Below, piece by piece: positions 15,801 through 20,062 of a stretch of DNA of 20,062 nt (the stretch's first letter is position 1; each line of letters starts with the position of its first letter). Origin of the DNA: a virus. Position numbers and translations under genes: made by a program. The DNA is taken from the IMG/VR virus record IMGVR_UViG_3300045538_000210, positions 1-20,062 of that record; one strand, written 5' to 3'. The notes beneath the pieces were generated by a model. It was not told the origin of the DNA and ran no database searches. It saw only the letters and a program-made list of their open reading frames with translations.

Positions 15801-16899
15801 CCAATATGAGTTCAGAGGAGACAGAATAAACATAATAGATTACAAGAAGTGGGAAGGTAATGAATTATTACCAAAAGATTTTGTATATGAATTGGGTAAT
15901 TATTCTAATAATGATTTGCCAGGAAAAGAAGATTTAATTGAATTTTATTTTACAAGTGTAAATTTGAAAAAATATGAGAATATACCGGCAGAAGCTATTG
16001 TATTTAGAGCGGCATTTGATACAATAACCGATAACCACAAACCAAGTTGGAGCAATACAACATATATGGGTAGAGGAGATCCAATCTATACATTTGGTGG
16101 ATATGAAAGAGATGTTAGCTTTGGGTTTACGGTTCATATTGGAACTCGCGATGAAATGAAAGCAACATGGCGTAAACTAAATTATTTGGCGTCATGGACT
16201 GCACCAGATTATCGCGGTAGTAGGATGCGTGCGCCCTTGTGCCGTTTGAACATAGGTCATCTTTTTAGAAAGACACCTGGTTTCATAAACTCATTAACGT
16301 ATACATTTGACAACGCGGGTGGAACATGGGAAACAAGACAAATGCCGGAGGATAAAGACTACAACAATGAAATGTCAAGACCAGGTGTATTGCAAGTTCC
16401 AAAGACAATTCAAGTTGCAGTTGGATTTACTGTTATAGGTAATTATCGTCCTGAAAGAAATTCTGTATTTTATAGTATATTTGATGATGATGGTGACGGT
16501 CTACTTCCATCAAGATCAAATGATGCAAAAGGTGTTAATTACTTCAAACACGATGATGATCCAACAACAAATGATAATAATGATGAAATACCAAAGCCAG
16601 ATGATAATACATCAGACACAGATGCACCTGCAAAAGTTGATACAACATATGATGATACTCAACTAGCAAGCTTGGGTATTAAAACAAGGATTGCAAAAGA
16701 CAAAGATGGTAAAGAAATAAAGGATGCAGACGGCAATCCAAGATATGAAGTGGATCCTTCAAGTAAAGGATTTTCCAAAGAAGATCCAGGAGCAGGAGGA
16801 GCCGGTGGATCAGGAAACGAAGCAGACGAAGCTGCCGCGAATTCGGCTCTTGCGGCTAAAGCCAGTGGCGGACAGTATGGACCAAATTTCCCACCGTAA
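9829..16899 (+). CDS. Giant repeat-containing virion protein with C-terminal baseplate/tube-associated domain
   Basis: This 2356-residue protein takes 35% of the window. Order: N-terminal 'MSLVDLKSDLSKYRSEV'; four 20-22-residue helical repeats (about 58-139); about four 40-residue repeats (205-335); some 20 units of about 44 residues (443-1350); a non-repeated region (1350-2030) with a Gly-rich linker near 1822; a C-terminal domain (about 2030-2210); and an acidic, Gly-rich tail. The C-terminal domain holds 'DLIEFYF', 'IVFRAAFDTITDNHKPSW', 'YMGRGDPIYTFGGYERDVSFGFTV', 'WRKLNYLASW', 'RMRAPLCRLNIG' and 'TPGFINSLTYTF'. I remember this pattern from tail structural proteins of marine T4-like phages, and it loosely recalls the tube-cap/initiator proteins gp48/gp54. 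Start ATG 9829 has AGGA at 9815-9818. Its place after the tape measure and before gp53-like and hub-like genes suggests a baseplate or tail-tip component. What the repeats do is unknown. No frameshift or break is visible. Confidence 0.85.
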   Translation: MSLVDLKSDLSKYRSEVSKEGKNTPDASSATNDKNFATQQPITDELYKDVPKIKKPKVVSLTSQLSKTKLDDIKNPKLSDVTKQLKSTELDNIKKPSTAKIENLLDSTKLDEIVIPSDKRIQLEDRLSSTNLDDIVQNQNENLLINSLSEFSPRTTETATGLASGVGLDQIQSKFSAINTTRFSSRLTESDVEISPSNLGQNNNRSDTVINIPQQTFERDDTSPNISKNVNDVSDNIVNPDIDINVPEQFFNREDQAVAINTNILSPIGNITNPQIVITRPQQFFDRTENTVNISKNVNDAVNNITIPDIEPIIPPLSFSRVEQSPNIITDTIQEGIVVNPNTTVLRIDQGTIHSEGISEFNIDSTPIRFVGTSELEKMIEVDDKGPIRYSGTTIHDSDRSQLNLDGITPTIPGGRLEKPEDSLYSVLGLQEVNYFSNQFAIGFTQRQQLGDSKYIGFSQFVWTGGSDDGPFTSAFADTNGRGFQTFVDPAESLYQPNTSQYDFTKITGVNFFDANNDNTLGGFTIFPQHQITEYKTETSQLGWQGNRLGAPTVNFLDTILLNTEAGFSKFAVQGDSKYIPDSSTYDWDGNAQQSPSVNYFDLTGRSSNMGFHNFAAFQDSKYNQDASDFVWKGISTQNAPGVNYFDIQKQFAVAGFHVFPQLFDSKYIKQSSEFDWDGNRLDAPAVDYFDLTYEKTITGFNTFPQTYISQYVPESSRFTWVGTRGEAPNTNYLDISATNAVSGFDTFTPSLESKYIKESSKQTWNVDTQDAPATNYLDILKQFTNKGFHNFHALFDSVYNKDSSQFDFNGTKQNAPSVNYFDLQGKFTTTGFHTFSVLRESKYIKDSSEFDWNGDRSDAPAINYFDLQGTNTSIGFYTFAQEYDSKYIKESSRFDWDGGRRSAPAVNYFDLPGSFTKTGFHTFAQIRDTKYIPESSEFDWDGNRSKSPEVNFFDINKKVTTAGFHRLAEIYDSKYVEEISIFDWNGSRGESPEVNYFDLRGKFTTIGFHRLAEIYDSKYVKDSSEFTFPGKFPKAGTDYFDKEMLNQTGFTLNIQPKGTSKPPGTEYFHESSFYTFKGGRPGDPVESVINFFKDTNQTGFTMDIKRNEGLPATEYATESSIFVFQGGRPKLQSFFPDDNQTGFTLDIMPKGGSRPGTEYETDSSEYGFKKFRRPPKLDYFPNDNQGGFTLDIMPKGAGNPDTEYLTESSRFGFAGLRPKGVNYFPNDNASGFTIDTMRKGSGRPQTEYSTESSTFDWNGTRANAPSNNYFGLYRTPTGKQYIDVQQKNNTTQAGRGFQTFYTDKTVTNYAPGYSIHSTESGTNKLSVFGSSDKPVTNFFGFIPIKRAGFMPNMTQNDGTLYPIVAPELVYNLDKGGRLSVATNRASGGVSTQKGETFAPLSLGKRPWAQQGTLSSLENQIPNIKTKAPAGAYNRKYETTLKSSTQNAGYLSSYGNDQGQIDAIHRKFQLDPNQFQGKSSYNGAGKKIASLVLRGIQRKGNFVNEAYGTINEGVNERMGGYSDTFKATVEIDRQRIQAWLDQNSTSWESLQKALYDNNPLVDSLTAINDSSGKAISMTRQYNPKSLIQTITDRETRNRKSLVIRHGMAGMEYNDNYESVTNFMNTVAVEGMENEGKDKVTIFPRKSGETYYASAIKSTTGGIYTHYKYNRLIALVAELLPSAYIPINNKLGPDIKNLISPANRKINRLSGIGGPNSGTSPDGTTEIMRASHPFLKIYDTSGVLVNNDPSYASSAKRDTWFGPKTKIDSTDEVDNTYGGLMQKQYEDSTKTFDGLMTALSYLLDGGKLSGKETTTYPTEGGGEGGTGGTGNPQNSAYIQPGTYQLIKQRKPFDPNHLAFIDRTRANIINSDVTTTPLTTTKIVNTPPSGEDATTSPIKQYATVAYGKLKKVKRSEAPADRSADFNDFRHDIDDYATKTANFSTDPKIANYKDNNLENKFGFGNPGKVGVKRDKPYKTNIQYNGGKATKKSGDQYEFRGDRINIIDYKKWEGNELLPKDFVYELGNYSNNDLPGKEDLIEFYFTSVNLKKYENIPAEAIVFRAAFDTITDNHKPSWSNTTYMGRGDPIYTFGGYERDVSFGFTVHIGTRDEMKATWRKLNYLASWTAPDYRGSRMRAPLCRLNIGHLFRKTPGFINSLTYTFDNAGGTWETRQMPEDKDYNNEMSRPGVLQVPKTIQVAVGFTVIGNYRPERNSVFYSIFDDDGDGLLPSRSNDAKGVNYFKHDDDPTTNDNNDEIPKPDDNTSDTDAPAKVDTTYDDTQLASLGIKTRIAKDKDGKEIKDADGNPRYEVDPSSKGFSKEDPGAGGAGGSGNEADEAAANSALAAKASGGQYGPNFPP
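9999..10245 (+). repeat. Four short repeats (20-22 residues), N-terminal set
   Basis: The core S-x-T-x-L-D-(D/N/E)-I recurs as SKTKLDDI, KSTELDNI, DSTKLDEI and SSTNLDDI, each followed by a short Pro- or Gln-containing linker and an amphipathic segment ending in L. The period is 20-22 residues. They look like short helices with turns, perhaps a docking or multimerisation segment. Confidence 0.75.
10440..10835 (+). repeat. About four repeats of about 40 residues, second set
   Basis: The pattern I-x-x-P-x-x-x-F-x-R, then N-I-(S/x)-x-N-(V/I), a spacer, and 'NI..P.I.I' recurs about four times. Two copies of 'NISKNVND' are identical (near 10501 and 10708). The set differs in sequence from both the set before it and the large array after it. 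Confidence 0.7.
11155..13875 (+). repeat. Array of about 20 repeats, 132-bp / 44-residue period
   Basis: Each unit starts with Gly-Phe. The GF residues are at 443, 483, 523, 567, 611, 656, 700, 744, 788, 832, 876, 920, 964, 1008, 1050, 1100, 1143, 1188, 1232, 1297 and 1349. From 656 to 1008 the spacing is exactly 44 eight times running. Subfamily A (units to about 14) reads GFHTF-x4-DSKYI-x-ESSEFDWDGNR-x2-AP-x-VNYFDL. Subfamily B (units 15-19) reads GFTLDIMPKG-x3-P-x-TEY-x-TESS-x-F, then G-x-RP and YFPNDNQ. The high content of Phe, Tyr, Asp and Ser suggests a beta-rich repeat fold. Confidence 0.95.
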
Positions 16900-16943
16900 T
16901 AGTGTATATTTTTATCTGGTGTTATATGTATTTAACATTTTAA

Positions 16944-16960
16944 CATATTTATAGTATATG
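16944..16960 (+). promoter_or_regulatory. Late-promoter-like motif, copy 7
   Basis: CATATTTATAGTATATG lies in the 85-base gap before the LysM gene, 32 bases before ATG 16985. ACATAT and ATATGT (16943-16948, 16956-16961) could form a weak 6-bp hairpin. No T-run terminator is seen in this gap. Confidence 0.45.
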
Positions 16961-16984
16961 TCAAACACATAAAGGTTAGTTACA

Positions 16985-17323
16985 ATGTCTTTATTCAGAT
17001 ATGAAAGTTGTGACACGATAACAAATGTAAAACGAATAATGTCTGATGGTTCTGAAAGAAGAATCAATAGACTTTCAACTGTTTTTTATCCCGATTTCAA
17101 AAACAACGAAGATGTTTTTATAGTATCACAACTCGGTGATAGATTAGACAATATCGCATTTGATTATTATGGCAATAGTTCTTATTGGTATGTTATTGCT
17201 GTAGTTAATAATCTCGGAAGGGGAACAGTCATCGTTCCTCCAGGAATTGTTTTGCGTATACCATATTATGATGGATCAACTGGTATAGCTGCTCTATTTG
17301 AACAATATAACTTTATGAGGTAA
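16985..17323 (+). CDS. LysM-type baseplate wedge protein, T4 gp53-like
   Basis: Small (112 residues) baseplate protein. Residues about 43-96 form a LysM-like fold: 'DVFIVSQLGDRLDNIAFDYYGNSSYWYVIAVVNNLG' followed by 'VPPGIVLRIPYY'. The D-x-L-x-x-I-A-x-x-x-Y-G-x-x-x-x-W motif and the 'PPG..LRIP' ending are characteristic of tail LysM proteins such as Mu gp43/P2 gpX and the LysM part of T4 gp53 (196 residues). In such tails the domain holds the wedges to the hub. ATG 16985 has AAAGG at 16971-16975 (9-base spacer). It shares a transcript with the next gene, whose ATG follows this stop by one base and whose ribosome-binding site lies inside the last codons here, so the two are translationally coupled. 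Confidence 0.85.
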   Translation: MSLFRYESCDTITNVKRIMSDGSERRINRLSTVFYPDFKNNEDVFIVSQLGDRLDNIAFDYYGNSSYWYVIAVVNNLGRGTVIVPPGIVLRIPYYDGSTGIAALFEQYNFMR

Positions 17324-17324
17324 T

Positions 17325-19352
17325 ATGGCACATAGTATTGGTGAAAATAATCCATTTCTTCGTACTCCCGGAGCTGGGGCAAATGAGATTGCCGCTAGAG
17401 CTGCTTTTTACGGTGCAAAAGTTAGGAGTGGCGCCAGAGCAGGCAAGGGAGGGGATCCTTCAGAAAGAGGACTATATTGGGCTTATGGAAAAAAAGTCTG
17501 GGCTCGTTGTGGCGGACTTGGATTGGCAGGACCAAAAGTAAATTCAGATAGAAACTCACAACTTGCATTATACAGCCCAAGATCACATTTGCCAATTCTA
17601 CCACTTTTAACAGGCATATCCGCTTCAAATGAAGGTAGAATGGGATCTATTGTAAAAGCAACCATCAGTTTTACTATGTATCCTGATATAACAACATCTG
17701 GTGTTGCGATGAAAGGATTAAATGGAAACTTTTTTAGACCCGGTGCAAGTATATCTTGTTCATGGGGTTGGTCTGTTGCTGCTGCTGTTGCTTGTGCTTC
17801 AACATTCTCATTTGGTGGTAAAGTATTAAGTTTCAGTTGGACTGTAAATGCAGACGTTTCAGTAAATGCATCTTCAACAATTATGTCTGCAGGTGCTATT
17901 GCAACTGGAGTAACTGGAAATCTTTCAAAAACTTCTGTAACTGCTGCTGCAGGACCAACTACAACTCCAAGTGGAACAACAACAACTACTCCTGCTGCTG
18001 GTGGAAGTTCGGGTGGACTTAATGTGTTGGATGCAAAGCAAATACCAGTTCCTGGAGTAGATTTAGGATCTGAGATAGATAGAGCTATGGCAGAACTAAA
18101 TCCAGTTGGTGGAACTGGCGGAAGTGCAGCTGCAAATCCACAAGCATTGGTAGATGGATCTTTATATGGTGTTACGGCATGGCAAGTAGTACCAGGAAGT
18201 GTTGGTGGTCCATTGCAATTCTGTGCTGTTGGTATACCATGGCAACCTGACCCACCTACAACTGATGAAGTTAGTAAAAGCGATGAAGAACTTGTTGCAC
18301 AATTAACCGGAGGGGGATCAGGTGCATCCGGCGGTTCAGCCGGCACGCCACCTCTTGGCGGATCTGCAGGTTCTGCTGGTGGATTCCAAGTTCCTATTGT
18401 TAAAAAATTCTGGTATGTTTCTTTTAGTAGTATGGAACCATTTCTAAATCCCCTCATATCAGCCGCAACCAATAATGAAATATCTTTTGTTGATATAGCA
18501 AATGTTACAAATGATGCAGGTGCAGCCGGATTTCCAAGTGCATATCCAATGGAAGTAATATGGCAGGGAACATACGGTGCATCTGGAGCACCAGGTGTTC
18601 CGGCAGGACCAGGTCCGGGGCGCGGTATAAAAAAAATATGGTTTAATACCGATTACACGAAAGAAACATGGAGAAAGTTTTTTAACGAAAACAATACAGA
18701 AGTAAGCCAAAAGAATTTAACTTCGTTTTTAAGTGAGTTATCGAAACGAGCAAATGAAGCATCTGGAGATTTTTGGCAATTATCTGCAACTGTTATAGAT
18801 AAGTTTTCTTCATGCGGAGGTGCTGGCCGAAAAGGTGTATCTGCATTATCAGTCGAAGATTTTAGTTATTGTGAAGATAAAGGTGCATTTGGTTTTAATG
18901 CAAGTTTTGGCAGACCTATGTTAAAAAACGTTAGTGTATCATGTCAATCCAGTTCAACTATGGGTGCAGCCGTTATGGGTGGTGGTAATACCGATGTTCC
19001 TGGAAAAGGCGGTGCCACTCTAGGAGCTGATCCTACTGCTGCTATAGACGCACTATTCAACTCGGCAAAAGAAAATGGTATAAATACTTCTTGGGGAGAT
19101 GCAATGAAAGCTTGTTTGAAAATGAAAAAGAAAAATATGGCTAGTCATCACTCTAAAAAGAGAATCCTATTTCCTATAAGTTTTAGTGTTACGGTAGACG
19201 GTGTGAGTGGTTTAGGATTCAATGAGGCAGTAGATACAAATTTGAAACCACCGGGATATAGTGGGACTAAATTTGCAATAAATGGTATACAACATTCGGT
19301 TAGTCCTGAATCATGGGAAACAACTATAAACGCAATGATGCGTGCAAATTGA
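17325..19352 (+). CDS. Baseplate hub-like structural protein
   Basis: This 675-residue protein is probably part of the baseplate hub or tail tip. The N-terminal domain has 'LPLLTGISASNEGRMGSIVKATISFTMYPD' (about 90-121) and 'FRPGASISCSWGWS' (137-150), a pattern common in phage hub proteins where a beta domain repeats the tube fold. The C-terminal 60 residues, with 'FPISFSVTVDGVSGLGFNEA' and 'KFAINGIQHSVSPESWETTINA', are the typical hub ending (F.I.GI.H.I....W.T.I). Three low-complexity Gly/Ser/Thr/Pro linkers (about 209-235, 327-354 and 415-435) separate the folded parts. I see no lysozyme or peptidase motif. ATG 17325 has GAGG at 17317-17320 (4-base spacer), inside the LysM gene. Exact T4 equivalent (gp27 or other) is uncertain. 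Confidence 0.75.
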   Translation: MAHSIGENNPFLRTPGAGANEIAARAAFYGAKVRSGARAGKGGDPSERGLYWAYGKKVWARCGGLGLAGPKVNSDRNSQLALYSPRSHLPILPLLTGISASNEGRMGSIVKATISFTMYPDITTSGVAMKGLNGNFFRPGASISCSWGWSVAAAVACASTFSFGGKVLSFSWTVNADVSVNASSTIMSAGAIATGVTGNLSKTSVTAAAGPTTTPSGTTTTTPAAGGSSGGLNVLDAKQIPVPGVDLGSEIDRAMAELNPVGGTGGSAAANPQALVDGSLYGVTAWQVVPGSVGGPLQFCAVGIPWQPDPPTTDEVSKSDEELVAQLTGGGSGASGGSAGTPPLGGSAGSAGGFQVPIVKKFWYVSFSSMEPFLNPLISAATNNEISFVDIANVTNDAGAAGFPSAYPMEVIWQGTYGASGAPGVPAGPGPGRGIKKIWFNTDYTKETWRKFFNENNTEVSQKNLTSFLSELSKRANEASGDFWQLSATVIDKFSSCGGAGRKGVSALSVEDFSYCEDKGAFGFNASFGRPMLKNVSVSCQSSSTMGAAVMGGGNTDVPGKGGATLGADPTAAIDALFNSAKENGINTSWGDAMKACLKMKKKNMASHHSKKRILFPISFSVTVDGVSGLGFNEAVDTNLKPPGYSGTKFAINGIQHSVSPESWETTINAMMRAN

Positions 19353-19373
19353 TTATTTCATCGGAAATATAAA

Positions 19374-20062
19374 ATGAAAATCCGCGATTACAGACAAAAA
19401 CTTTATTACTCCAAGAATGAAATAGTAACAAATCTGTTTACTAATGGTCGCCAATTTATGAAATTAAGTGATTTTAGTGAATATGTTGGGTTTTATCATA
19501 GATATACAACTGGAGAAGTTTTTACAGAAAATGAATGGTTTCCTGAAAAATCAGAAAGGTTAATTAGATTCAAGAACTTATCAGAGCCAGTTAAGTCATA
19601 TTACAATACAAAACATTTTGTAAAAATGACTGGTAATAATACTGGATTAAGAAGAAAAAGAGCTGCCAATTCAGATGAATACTACAACTATACTGCACCA
19701 AGACCTATTAAACGTAGATTGACTGATAAGGAAATTGAAAATGGAAAAACTGAAAGATATTTTGTAACAAAAAGAAATGAAAGAGATAGAGTATTTTTTG
19801 AAATAGACTTTAATCAAATAGTTACATATAATTCTACAAAAGCGGGAATAAATCAATTTTTATATGAAGTAATAACAATTCCATGGAAAGTAGATGGTCC
19901 GGAATATGATATTTACAATGGCGATATTTTAATAATGCCAGGTGTCATTGACACTAATTTGAGAATAATTGATAGATTTTCAAGAAAGTATCGTTTATTA
20001 AGACAACTTGTTCAAAACCCAAGAGAATTGACTGTATATGAAAATGAACTTCCATCTTCAAT
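19374..20062 (+). CDS. Probable virion structural protein (3' end outside window)
   Basis: An open frame runs from ATG 19374 to the window end (229 codons and no stop), so it is incomplete. It begins MKIRDYRQKLYYSKNE and contains 'NLFTNGRQFMKLSDFSEYVGFYHRYTTGEVFTENEW' (residues about 20-55). A 'Y.G.YH....G....' stretch after an opening with 'L.T.G..F' recurs in structural proteins of T4-like aquatic phages as I remember them, without a known function. A basic region (about 87-125, many Arg/Lys) and a more ordered stretch 'FLYEVITIPWKVDGPEYDIYNGDILIMPG' follow. Arg codons are mostly AGA. It lies 21 bases after the hub-like gene with a weak GGA ribosome-binding site (19363-19365), so it is probably in the same operon and belongs to the baseplate. 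Confidence 0.8.
   Translation, partial: MKIRDYRQKLYYSKNEIVTNLFTNGRQFMKLSDFSEYVGFYHRYTTGEVFTENEWFPEKSERLIRFKNLSEPVKSYYNTKHFVKMTGNNTGLRRKRAANSDEYYNYTAPRPIKRRLTDKEIENGKTERYFVTKRNERDRVFFEIDFNQIVTYNSTKAGINQFLYEVITIPWKVDGPEYDIYNGDILIMPGVIDTNLRIIDRFSRKYRLLRQLVQNPRELTVYENELPSS

Noticed and set aside
16481-16954. Plus-strand ORFs in other frames at the end of the giant gene
   Set aside because: They are Met/Gln/Ile-rich out-of-frame readings of Asp/Asn-rich codons.
906-16960. Reading the TATAAATA motifs as true minus-strand late promoters
   Set aside because: There are no minus-strand genes in the window, and position relative to plus-strand starts is consistent. Antisense firing is possible but not the simplest reading.
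17483-18472. Long minus-strand ORF (329 residues)
   Set aside because: It is Pro/Thr/Ala-rich, the typical antisense shadow of a Gly/Ser-rich coding region, with no recognisable domain and fully covered by the hub-like gene.

Overview
The window is a dense block of late structural (tail) genes from a tailed bacteriophage with a contractile tail. All genes lie on the plus strand, gaps are short (the longest is about 120 bases), and base composition is AT-rich. The protein families are of T4 type: a gp15-like tail terminator, a gp18-like sheath, a gp19-like tube, a gp26/gp51-like pair and a gp53-like LysM protein. Most are too divergent to be close T4 relatives, which fits a 'far-T4' myovirus such as those common in aquatic metagenomes. 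The host cannot be read from this window. There are no tRNA, integrase, transposon, CRISPR or host genes.

Layout: the 3' part of the neck/tail-terminator gene (1-881); a small coiled-coil protein (951-1250); tail sheath (1314-3752); terminator; tail tube (3844-4332); terminator; a gp26-like tail assembly chaperone (4452-5318) whose 3' end overlaps a gp51-like ORF in another frame (to 5541), with a run of seven T in the overlap; a strong terminator; a 1389-residue tape measure protein (5608-9777); a 2356-residue repeat protein ending in a baseplate/tube-associated domain (9829-16899); a gp53-like LysM protein (16985-17323); a hub-like baseplate protein (17325-19352); and the 5' part of another likely virion protein running off the end (19374-20062).

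How they fit together: tube subunits polymerise around the tape measure, which the chaperone pair keeps soluble. The sheath polymerises around the tube, the gp15-like protein caps the head-proximal end, and the proteins encoded downstream probably build the baseplate and its hub.

Three features stand out. (1) A sense-strand motif, (C)ATATTTAT(A), sits 28-51 bases before the start codon in all seven intergenic gaps over 40 bases. It is the reverse complement of the T4 late promoter core TATAAATA. (2) A T7 tract looks like a +1 or -2 programmed frameshift site joining the gp26-like and gp51-like frames. (3) The 2356-residue protein carries about 20 repeats, nine of them in exact 44-residue register, plus two other repeat families at its N-terminus. 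These repeats are the best candidate here for something undescribed.
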